This document shows, one piece after another, positions 30,901 through 39,164 of a DNA stretch of 64,000 nucleotides. The notes under the pieces were generated by a model. It was not told where the DNA came from. It saw only the letters and a program-made list of their open reading frames with translations, and did not search any database. This stretch comes from Monocercomonoides exilis (lineage: Eukaryota > Preaxostyla > Oxymonadida > Polymastigidae): contig LSRY02000010.1 in NCBI GenBank assembly GCA_001643675.2, forward strand, positions 1,196,001 to 1,260,000. Reading direction: 5' to 3'. A program made the translations under genes and the position numbers. Within the stretch, counting starts at the first letter, position 1. Each line of letters begins with the position of its first letter.

Positions 30901-33900
30901 AATCGCATTCATCTCTTCCATATATCACATTAATTCGTGAATAATGACCTTCTCGAAGATCAAATTGAAATTGAGTTTCATTGATCTGTGATGAGATGTT
31001 GAAGCATTCAATGAAAATATCATTCCCCACTTTTGCTGTATTTGCACTGAACTTCATCCCCACAAATGTGAAATTGAGAAGCCCTGTTTCCTTTGTTGCC
31101 AAATACACTCCTCCTCCTCTTCCCGTGATACCGCTGCAGCTACAATGACTGATTGTCGAGTCAATCATCTTCATCGATCCAGATGCACCCAATGTGAAGA
31201 ATATTGCCCCTCCTTTTTCACTTGTTTCTGTTTTGGCTTCTGTTATGCTGCTCTCATTCACAACTAAATCTATCTTTTTCTCACTTGCTGACTCAAAAAT
31301 GCTTGCTCCATTGTCACTTCTCTTCACTCCTGAAATTGATGAATTGCTAATTTTGAGATTCATTTCCTTTCCTTCTTCATTTATCTTCAATCCTGGTTCA
31401 AATTTCTTGATCGATAAAATACATCCTTTGCTTTCATTTAACGAATCCACCCGAACATTCACAAAATAGCAAGTTATTCCAGAATCATGAATGACAAACA
31501 TGCTGTTTCCAACATTGCATGATTCAACAGACAAATCATTCACTTCCACATTTCCTCCAATCATATCCACAAATGCACAATCAAATCCATTGTTCACTCC
31601 TGCCTCTGAATGGAATGAACATTCAGTAATAGCCAAAGCTCCATTTTTGTTTGAAATGATTGCTTTGGCTGAGTTGTCAAATCCCGATGTTAACTGGAGC
31701 TGGATATTCGTCAATTCAAGATGATCATCATTTTCCATGAAATATTCCAGTTGACTTCCAATTGACTTTTCAAAATTCAATATTGCTTTCGAGTTCTCTT
31801 TTCCCATCTTTACACTCTTTTTGATCTGATAATTGGAAACATCGAATGAATCTCGAATGAAAGCTGATCCTTCAATTTGAATCGTTTTCGTTTCATCTCC
31901 TTCTTTCACATTTTTCATCACTTTCCACATTGATTGACATGGTTCTTCTTCACTTCCACAACGAGCCACATCAAATCCTTCTGATGAGATAAATATCTCA
32001 AATGAGCTGTATGGAATAAGGAACATGAACAAATCTTTGTCTGAATGAAAATCATCACTTCCAACAAACAAATTGCTGTCATTTATCATTGATGAGTAAT
32101 TGAAGTGGAATGAATCATTTGTCACAGAACTATTCAAATCCTTTCCCCAAATGAACACATTTTTTCCATTGGTTGCTTTGTTGTTCTCAAAAGTTACGCC
32201 AACATTAAAAATAAATGGATTTTCATTCAAACAATTTTGATAATCCAAATACAAGAATCCTCCTTTTCCATTGCCTGATGAAAGTGAACAAAATGACACA
32301 TTTGTTGATTTGATCACCAAATCTTCATTCCCTTTCAATGTCACCCTTGCAACACCTCCTTCTTCACTTCTTGAGTTCTCAATATTTGAAAAGTTGCTGT
32401 TTTCAAGCAAAACAGAAGAAGCCATCACAAATGGAGATTTGGAAAATGAGGTTCCTTTTAAACTGCATCCCTTCAATGTGCAACTTCCAGTGGTTGTTGT
32501 TATCAATGAGTATTGAATGATATCTGATGATGATTGAATTTCAAATAAACAGTTTACGAGTCGAAGAACTCCACTCGATGAAACCAATGAATTAATATTT
32601 GGCTCAAATTGACTTGGAATTTGGAGCTTCAAAGACAACAAGCTGAGTGAAACTGTTGATGAAATAACAGATGAAGTTGTTGCAGAATCTCCATTGATTC
32701 TCTCTTCAAAATGAACAATCTTGTGTTTAATGGTATCTCCTTCATTCACACACCCTTCAATCGCAAATGCATCTGCGAATGAATAAATATCTTCTATTGT
32801 CCCTTCATCTTTCACTTTCACTTTCCTTTCTCCTTCTGTCCCACTTCTGTCAATGTGATTAATCCCACTTTTCATCGATTCGCATGGGAATATTTCACTT
32901 CCACACCCCAATGTGTCATGTCCATCTGTCGACACAGTCACCTCCACCCACTTCAGTCCAACAAGAAACACTCGAAGATCCATTTCCCCATAAATCCCAT
33001 CTTCTCCAACAAATGCATTCCCATCCTCCTTGTAACCTGAGCAATCAAATGCAAAACGCTCTGTATTCACACTGTTGACCAGATTGCTGCTCTTCACAAA
33101 TATGTTCTTCCCAACTTCTGCCCTGCATTCACAAAATGAAATAGATGATAGCATAAATCCCCCTTCATTCAAGTTGCAATCCAAAAATATTCCACCACCT
33201 CTTCCTCCGTTATTCACGTCCTCGCTCACACAACAGCTGGAAAAGGTGGAATCACTCACTGAAAATGTGTTGGCAGGGGCAGATGAGGCGAATGAGATGC
33301 ACCCGCCATTGGTGGCAGTTTGTTGGCTCAACTGTTCTGAGTTGATGTTGGTCATGGTGCAGTTGGTGAGGGAGATGGAGAGGGCAGGGGAGGTGGCAGA
33401 GGAGAGGACACAGCTGGCGGGTGTGGCAGTGGAGGTGATATCGGTGATGTTGGAGGAGTTGAGGGAGAGAGGATTTGTGAGGGAGGTGAGCTGGAAGATG
33501 CTTTGGCTGTTGAGAGTGAGTTGGGTGATTGCCGTGTGGTTGAGGGTGAGGGAGCCAGCAGTGAGGAAGAAGAGGGGAGTTTTTATAGTTATGGAGGTTG
33601 TTCCGGTGATGGTGGTTGTGTTGAGGTTGAGGGAAGGGGAATTATCGGAGAGGTGGAAGAGGATGGGGGTGATGGGGTTTGTGGAGTTGTGAGCGATGGC
33701 GAGGGCAGAGACCGTGAGGGAGCCCTGTGTTTGTTGGAAGAGGGTAGAAGAGGCAGATGGATCAGGTGAAGAAGAAGAGGAAGATGAAGGCTGAGGAATG
33801 CCATATGAAGAGATAATTGTGGTATCTGAGCCATTTCCGGTGATTTTGGTGTCAACTGCGCTGAAAGTGAGTGTTTGAGAAGGAATAAATATTGAGTTGA

Positions 33901-35941
33901 GGAGAGTGAGGGAGGTGTTTTGGAGGTGGGAAATGAAGCCGTTGAGGGCATACTCAATGGTGGCACATGGTGTGTGCTGAGGTCTACCACAGATTTCCAT
34001 ATCAATTCCGCTATTGGACACGATTTTGTTCTGGGCTATGAGAGGGAGCCAGCTGTTATACTCTGTGTTATCAGCTGTTTCACAATTCCACACTCTTTTT
34101 GTTGAGGTTGTTGAACAACAATTTTCGAATGGTGATTGAGTGATACTTGTTCCATTGAAGAATGCATCATTTCCTCTTCCATTTATTGCGGAGTTTCCAT
34201 CAAAAAAACAAAATATGATGAATTTCACTTCATTCATCCAATCATACGTTCTGGTGCAACACAGAGCAGCGCCACCGTAGGTAGTTGGATTTTCTACTTT
34301 ATTTCCGATGAACTGGCACTCTTGGAGCAAGCACTGTTTTGGTTTTTCTGGTGGATGCCAATTAAACGTGACTGCTCCTGCCGTATCTCCACCAGTATTT
34401 GCAACACAGATGCAATTTTTAAACAAGAATTTTGCATCTGATGGCATGTTATCGAGACCAAAATACCAACCAGTCCCATAAGCGTTTGTTATTTCACAGC
34501 TTTCCACTCTATTATCTGAGAATGTCCAAACAGCATTTGATTGTGGATGCCATATTGCGGCTGCTCCTCCACCAGATGCAGAGCAGTTTGTAATATTGGA
34601 TTTTGTGATTTCCATTTTCAACAAACTTGCACAATACAAAGCTCCACCATTTCCATTGCTTGAACAATTATTGAATGAACAAGAAGTGATTGTGAGATTT
34701 GCATTTGTGCTAATAACTTTAAGTGCACCACCATAATCATTCCCACCATTTGAATCATTCCATTCGCACCACTCAAAGCGATGGCTGTTCTCATCAAACG
34801 AAGTCAGTCTTCCAGGTTTCGCTCTTTGGGTTTCGGATCCGACATGCACGACAGCAGTATTTGATGAAGAGCGTGTTTGGTGGAAGAAAGAAGTGTTGAA
34901 GGTAGAGAGAGAAGTGGATGGACTGTTGAGGTTGGGGAGAATGGCGCCATCGATGGGGTTGTGAGTGTGTTTGAAGACGGTTGAGCGGATGGAGAAGGAG
35001 GAGTGAAGGGAGAAGGAGGGGATTTTATTGACGTTGGTGGAAGAACAGGAAGAGGTGGATGATGTGAATGAATTGAGTGAGCGTGAAGGAAGGGATGGAG
35101 AAGATTGAAGTGATTGAGGAGAGGAGATGTTGGAGAAGAGGGTGTTTGAGAGATGGAGATTAAGGTGGATTTGGAGGTGGGGATGGGATTGGTGATGGTT
35201 ATGGAGACGGGAAGAAGAAGGAGAAAAAAGGAAGGGCTGGATGAGGGAGATGAACGAGGAGAAAGAGGAGTGGGAGATGGAGAAGGAGGTGGGGATTGGG
35301 GAGTGGGCATCTGGAAGGAGATTGTTTGGGGCGGAGAAAAGGGGGAAGGAGAGGATGTCTGGCTGGTGGATGGTGAGGGAGAAGTTGGTGAGGGCGAGTG
35401 AGGCATGGGCAGAGAGGAAAAGTGGAGATTTTGTTGCTGGGTTGACTTGGCAAATGGAGGAGCAGATGGTGGCAGCTGAGTGGTGTTGGGCAGTGATGAG
35501 TGGACAACCAGCGAGAGGCGCTAATGTGAGATGAGTCACACACAAGGAGGTGTTGATGATATTCAGATTTGTTCGAACACAACAAGCACGAACACTCGAT
35601 GAGAATATGTTTTGTGCTGTGACAATATTATGATTATTGTAGTATTTGTTGCTGCTGTTTTCAATGCTGATCGTGCTTTTTGGCATCTCCCAATTCATTT
35701 CTTGCTGATATTGTTTTTCGGCAATTCCTCTGCCATTGCTGCAATTAACAACAATAATTATAAGAGCAACAATATTTATTGCAGCTTTTGCGCTGGTGAA
35801 GATATTCGCCATGGAAGAAGATAGGAAAATAACTTTAAAATAAAAATCCCTGCGCCCAATATATTTGTTTGTTTCCGAAAAAATTAATTTTTGTTGAACA
35901 TAATTCTTGATGAATAAAAATTTATTTTTTAACTTTTTCAT
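27953..35941 (-). CDS. second giant surface receptor-like protein, paralog of the 3814-11982 gene
   Basis: This is an intact 2662-codon frame ending in TGA, with the signal-peptide Met (residue 44) at 35812. The architecture is the same: signal peptide, C-rich Ser/Thr/Asn block, GGA-type beta-helix repeats, one membrane span (near residue 2210), a charged juxtamembrane helix and a pseudokinase-like C-lobe (RWKAPELL, MMLWECLTLQIPFG). The N-terminal roughly 240 residues, the LREGHYSRINVIYGRDECDY region and the whole membrane/cytosolic part are almost identical to the paralog. A stretch starting after the CISFASSAPANTF segment (about residues 930-1110) is largely unrelated to it. That mosaic suggests block exchange or strong diversifying selection on parts of the ectodomain. 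As in the paralog, canonical HRD and DFG motifs are not seen. Role inferred only: cell-surface adhesion or sensing. Confidence 0.88.
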   Translation of the reverse strand: MKKLKNKFLFIKNYVQQKLIFSETNKYIGRRDFYFKVIFLSSSMANIFTSAKAAINIVALIIIVVNCSNGRGIAEKQYQQEMNWEMPKSTISIENSSNKYYNNHNIVTAQNIFSSSVRACCVRTNLNIINTSLCVTHLTLAPLAGCPLITAQHHSAATICSSICQVNPATKSPLFLSAHASLALTNFSLTIHQPDILSFPLFSAPNNLLPDAHSPIPTSFSISHSSFSSFISLIQPFLFSPSSSRLHNHHQSHPHLQIHLNLHLSNTLFSNISSPQSLQSSPSLPSRSLNSFTSSTSSCSSTNVNKIPSFSLHSSFSIRSTVFKHTHNPIDGAILPNLNSPSTSLSTFNTSFFHQTRSSSNTAVVHVGSETQRAKPGRLTSFDENSHRFEWCEWNDSNGGNDYGGALKVISTNANLTITSCSFNNCSSNGNGGALYCASLLKMEITKSNITNCSASGGGAAAIWHPQSNAVWTFSDNRVESCEITNAYGTGWYFGLDNMPSDAKFLFKNCICVANTGGDTAGAVTFNWHPPEKPKQCLLQECQFIGNKVENPTTYGGAALCCTRTYDWMNEVKFIIFCFFDGNSAINGRGNDAFFNGTSITQSPFENCCSTTSTKRVWNCETADNTEYNSWLPLIAQNKIVSNSGIDMEICGRPQHTPCATIEYALNGFISHLQNTSLTLLNSIFIPSQTLTFSAVDTKITGNGSDTTIISSYGIPQPSSSSSSSPDPSASSTLFQQTQGSLTVSALAIAHNSTNPITPILFHLSDNSPSLNLNTTTITGTTSITIKTPLFFLTAGSLTLNHTAITQLTLNSQSIFQLTSLTNPLSLNSSNITDITSTATPASCVLSSATSPALSISLTNCTMTNINSEQLSQQTATNGGCISFASSAPANTFSVSDSTFSSCCVSEDVNNGGRGGGIFLDCNLNEGGFMLSSISFCECRAEVGKNIFVKSSNLVNSVNTERFAFDCSGYKEDGNAFVGEDGIYGEMDLRVFLVGLKWVEVTVSTDGHDTLGCGSEIFPCESMKSGINHIDRSGTEGERKVKVKDEGTIEDIYSFADAFAIEGCVNEGDTIKHKIVHFEERINGDSATTSSVISSTVSLSLLSLKLQIPSQFEPNINSLVSSSGVLRLVNCLFEIQSSSDIIQYSLITTTTGSCTLKGCSLKGTSFSKSPFVMASSVLLENSNFSNIENSRSEEGGVARVTLKGNEDLVIKSTNVSFCSLSSGNGKGGFLYLDYQNCLNENPFIFNVGVTFENNKATNGKNVFIWGKDLNSSVTNDSFHFNYSSMINDSNLFVGSDDFHSDKDLFMFLIPYSSFEIFISSEGFDVARCGSEEEPCQSMWKVMKNVKEGDETKTIQIEGSAFIRDSFDVSNYQIKKSVKMGKENSKAILNFEKSIGSQLEYFMENDDHLELTNIQLQLTSGFDNSAKAIISNKNGALAITECSFHSEAGVNNGFDCAFVDMIGGNVEVNDLSVESCNVGNSMFVIHDSGITCYFVNVRVDSLNESKGCILSIKKFEPGLKINEEGKEMNLKISNSSISGVKRSDNGASIFESASEKKIDLVVNESSITEAKTETSEKGGAIFFTLGASGSMKMIDSTISHCSCSGITGRGGGVYLATKETGLLNFTFVGMKFSANTAKVGNDIFIECFNISSQINETQFQFDLREGHYSRINVIYGRDECDYPNDTDLIGFVTIHQSDIIIVSSINGSNDRQCGTNTLPCYSIDHGLLHLTSELISQILIVEESVISGEINLKEMSLSSKKREYCEVEVQSGIERTRDALVTTTGEVSLLRVSFVFDSNFISSHESLISPEGGILEIMNCSFSSKQPNEEGKEDFANIPFCIINMKNGELQLMECKISNLILQETAIYLSSSLPSVIDSLTICNSTSEISLIDINECGQFTLEDFNTENITVEGDEESLISCLSAKKKMQLANCTIGGAGSNKAKGKLMKLENCLDVKMDSCIFDGSSKEINEQNFNEEEEMCRWEGSLVDVVKSSVMMKDSTISNSPDGGITISGGALTVNDGRFENNNPSIERYPSLRRNIICSDSGTLNVVSLKGGDGVLPNTSLWMLNEGCSFEGIVSERDSSFFIPVLESVEAKEEADRMKLIFKGMLLIPCNLSFSVVKRKGEEKDIEKHDFDSDGFLSEREAEGSVAKDLISSCGNDVEVSVNILFGNAESPSSTQSFILKNASETKTNGDERIVEGGKEGKSLWMWIVIVMAVVLLIILIISIILAMRWRKQKRRTEELEEIVNDTVKKDPKLIEMVTMEMSPEEQWKRAEREAEEKNCERIKKRMNGKQMAHSESEEYLLSESGSTEYILGKDSDKIPEWALEKADEKEEDISRKRTPSPSISSTSTTDTSDTESTFVRMEDACPTTSSMSNLVDAMACSSPHEKLIVDLRDSLFMLLHGRNKTKEMAIGSLQEREQTAAQILFWVANLALHSFNEMENPLQSLANLSPHIVLFSEHMVICIVMHSDLLSDDSSDSSSISSSTIVTSASDNDDDDDSLPSSAFEDEDAFKKECLRWKAPELLINKKMSATKESVSFSIGMMLWECLTLQIPFGEYEAEVAGQKISNGERPSLESVSESRLHNLVLSCLSQKVGSRPTLLDVKKELFGMYGKGGWVMTETDAVGVVPIRVNYGSGRRRESGAISKEILLVEEKNE

Positions 35942-36337
35942 ATTGAAGCTGAATTTTTTGTCTGAGTTTAATGTTTGTTTTTGTTTTTGATTTCAAAAGA
36001 AAAGCGTATTATTCTCTTTTTTGTATTTATAAGAGTTTCTTTTCAAGGAATACAATTTTTGGATATTCAAATTCTAATAATTTTTGAAAAGCAATAAATT
36101 CAATTTTATAGGTTGAAACTTTTCATTGTTGAAGGAAAATGAATCGCTTTCCAACGAAAATTCTTTTCAGACAAACGAAATGTTTCATGTGATAGTTTTT
36201 CAATACAATAGGGGATAAGTATTTTTATTGTTATCGTTATTATTTGGGTTTTGTTTTGTCTCGTAATGTGTGTTTGAAAATATTGATTTTTGAATTTCAT
36301 AAAATTAACTGATATTTTATCCAATTTTTAATATATA

Positions 36338-36753
36338 CAGATATCGCATAAAATACCGGACATCGCACAAAATACCGGACATCGCACAAAATACCGGACA
36401 AGGTCGATTACACAATAACAGCAAGAGGAATAATTCTGACAATTTTCCTCAAAACACATCTCATTAATACAAACTCATTTTAAAAACGAGACTTTCAAAA
36501 CGACTTCATTTGTGCTCAGAAAAAATTATTTCTGAAATCTCGGAGAAACTCAAAATCAAATTTCTCCGAGATTTCAATAATAATTTTTTTAAATATTCTG
36601 TCGACACAAAAATGAAAGTTTTGTATATCAAATGAGTTTGTATTTATGAGATGTGTTTTGAGGAAAATTGTCAGAATTATTCCTCTTGCTGTTATTGTGT
36701 AATCGACCTTGTCCGGTATTTTGTGCGATGTCCGGTATTTTATGCGATATCTG
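36338..36753. mobile_element. 416-bp foldback MITE, ends CAGATATCGC/GCGATATCTG, TA duplication
   Basis: A nearly perfect palindrome: the 5' arm carries tandem ACCGGACATCGCACAAAAT units, then a segment ending near AAACGAGACTTTC; the 3' arm mirrors it. TA flanks both ends (36336-36337, 36754-36755). CAG ends plus TA duplication are usual for pogo/Tc1-type elements (established). No coding capacity. Confidence 0.8.
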
Positions 36754-36763
36754 TATATATATA

Positions 36764-36786
36764 TTGTTGTTGTTGTTGTTGTTGTT
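36764..36786. repeat. TTG microsatellite
   Basis: About seven TTG units directly after the foldback element. Confidence 0.8.
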
Positions 36787-37007
36787 AAAAATTGTATTGC
36801 GTTTTATAGCAATTGGATACTGCCTGGAAAAGTTGTCAAAAACCCGACAAAAGCATTTATGGTTTTTGTTTCTTTTATAAATTTTTTGACAAATTTTTTG
36901 TTTTCATGCAATTCTTTGTTAACGTGAAATAAGCTATTAGATGTGTAACTTTCTTTCGAAATTAACTTTATTTTTTTCCAAATTGTTTGAACAAATATAG
37001 AGGCTCT

Positions 37008-37060
37008 TGGTTCATCTTTTTATTTACATTTTTTTCTTTATTGGCACTTTTTTTTTAAAT
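37008..37060 (+). repeat. left terminal inverted repeat of the pogo-like transposon (degenerate)
   Basis: TTCATCTTTTTATT and TTTCTTTATTGGCAC here are mirrored at 63310-63353. The match is imperfect, and a flanking TA is visible only on the right. It gives the pre-insertion transposon a length of about 2.0 kb. Confidence 0.45.
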
Positions 37061-37343
37061 AAAAATTAATCTGACCCACAAATGATATTTTATAATATAT
37101 TTATGGTATATATACAAATGTCAAGTATTCTCATATTAAAATTTTGAAAGATATCCAATTTCTTGTGGAGGGGAAATGGAGGGGTTCACGTCCTTCCATT
37201 GAGCTTTCATGAGAAATTGGACTGCACAAAGGTTTGTAAATATTTCTAATTCATTCAAAAATATAAATATTAATTAAAAATTCTTTAATGAGAATAAATA
37301 AATAAAAAAATTTATTAACGATCATTACCAAATATATATATAT

Positions 37344-38349
37344 ATGAAATTGCTAGTGAAAAAGATAGCTGAAGCGGCGCAGATGCGGCTGAAGGAAGCA
37401 ATGTCTTCATTGCATTACGGAAAATATAGTTTAAGATTAGAAAGGATTGCACACATTGTAAATGACAACGTTATCGGGCTGGTCGACGGGGTTAAATACT
37501 GTGGAATAAGCAAAAAATCTTTGGAGCACGCAGTTAAATCCATAAAAAACGGCAGACCAATTGCAAAAGTTGGGCACCCACCAATTATCAGCGGTGAAAA
37601 AGAAAAGCAATTCTTGGAAGAAGTCACAATAGAATCTCGATCTGGGACAAGCCTCACATTAAGAAAAGCGCGTGATCTGGTTTGCAATTGATATTTGAAT
37701 TGTATATGAATTTTTATTTCGATGGAAAATATAATTAACGATAGTGAAGAAGAGGAGAAAATGAAGAAAAGAAGAAAAAGACAGTCACTCTGAAGACGGT
37801 TCACGCATTCATAAAGCGCCATCCGGAATTGAAGTCATCGCTTTCAAAGCAAGTTGATATAAACAGACTTGCAGCATCTTGTCAGAAAGTTCTAAAGAAG
37901 TGGTCCACCAAATTACAAGCATAACACGATGAAAACAAATATCCCGAGGAACTAATCTTCAATATCGATGAATCTTCGCTTCGAATTCCAACTTCTACAC
38001 GTGGCGTTGTTGTTCATCCTGCAGGATGAACAAGCTGGATTCAAAAAGACTGCCGAACGGATGCAGAATGCCACTCTCGTTGCTGGAATCGATGCTGATG
38101 GCTTCTCGCTTCCGTCTGTCGTGCTGTTGCCGAGCGCAACTCTTCCAAAAGAATAAACTACGCTATAAACGCCGTTGCTAGATATTTGGCCAAACACAAA
38201 TGGCTGGATGGACAAAACACCATTCAAAAAATACGCCTTAACAGTTCTGCTGCCAGCTATCATTGACAGAAGAAAACGTTTCTTGAAGGAATCTCATCGT
38301 TGCCTTCTTCTCCTGGACTCGCACTCATCACGGGCTGATCCAACCATAT
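37344..38349 (+). pseudogene. pogo/CENP-B-like DDE transposase, N-terminal and central part
   Basis: Exon 1 (37344-37679) holds a Psq-type helix-turn-helix (KYCGISKKSLEHAVKSIKNG, then GHPPIISGEKEKQFLEE). A likely intron follows (donor G|GTTTGC). Then a CENP-B-type second HTH (FIKRHPELKSSLSKQVDINR), the first catalytic Asp in FNIDESSLRIP, the strand NATLVAGIDADGFSLPS, and LLLLDSHSSRAD with the second catalytic Asp. It is broken by one frameshift near 38027 and in-frame TAA at 37922, 38154 and 38166, and is interrupted at 38349 by the 24-kb insert. The C-terminal part resumes at 62688. Pogo-type enzymes cut and paste DNA at TA sites. This copy cannot make an active enzyme. Confidence 0.85.
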
Positions 38350-38740
38350 GGGTGATTTTTTTTTGATATCATAAAAAAAGATCAAAAATTGAAAAAAGAA
38401 TATTAATTGTGGTATTTATTGATCATATAGTAAAATTGATTTTTGACAAGTATTTAGCTTTTATTTCTGTCATATATATTTGTTTTATTTTTTCTCCCCA
38501 AAAAGACATACCTTTTTAATGTTTTTGGTGAAAAAGGATTTTATGATCAAGTTTCAAAAAATATTAAAAAATCAATCTTTAAAAGGAAAATATAATTTCA
38601 AGTTTCAAAACTTGCAATACAAAAATTTTTGAAGAAAATATTATTTGTTGAACATTATGGATGGCTTTATATACATAAAATTTGTGAATTTTCAAAAGAA
38701 GTTGCGATGCATTTAATATTAATTTTGCTGAAACTTCATC

Positions 38741-39024
38741 ATTAAGTTCCTGTTGTTGCTGAGCAGTTCAACGGATTCGTCAAATGGAGATAATGTTGAA
38801 AAGGATGCAACAAACAACGGGAACAAAATCGTTGCAAATGGTGGAATTGATGCAGATGCTTGTAGCAAAACACAGAAAAACCCATTTGCCACGATGGAGC
38901 ATGTTCTCGGATGCGTTGCTCCCTTCAGCGATGCTTCTCTCTCTCTTCTCATCTCCACTTTCACTCCCACAAAGACTCTCACCTTCAGCGCGGTCGATAC
39001 AAAATTCACTGTATGCGATATTAT
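38741..39024 (+). pseudogene. fragment of the giant receptor gene family
   Basis: The segment with IVANGGIDADACSKTQKNPF and SFSTLTPTK-like continuation matches residues about 640-700 of the receptor at 3814 (KVVANSGMDADACGRQGQTP and its FTPSQVLSF region). It is only about 95 codons, has no start or end, and lies inside the 24-kb insert. It is a third family member reduced to a piece, carried or captured by the element. Confidence 0.75.
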
Positions 39025-39164
39025 TTTTCCAATTCTCAAATAAATTTCTTCTAATTCTGATGGCTTTTCATTTCACTTCATATTCATGAATTTTCATCTT
39101 CTTTTCAACAGGAGTTCATATCATCATTTATCTTTCATAGAGCCCAAAATTTGCACAGGTTATT

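Larger units (their letters stand above)
26947..36330 (-). repeat. right arm of the large inverted segmental duplication
   Basis: Reverse complement of about 3407-13007. It contains the second receptor gene with its promoter and downstream DNA. The outer edge stops within a few bases of a separate foldback element at 36338. Confidence 0.85.
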
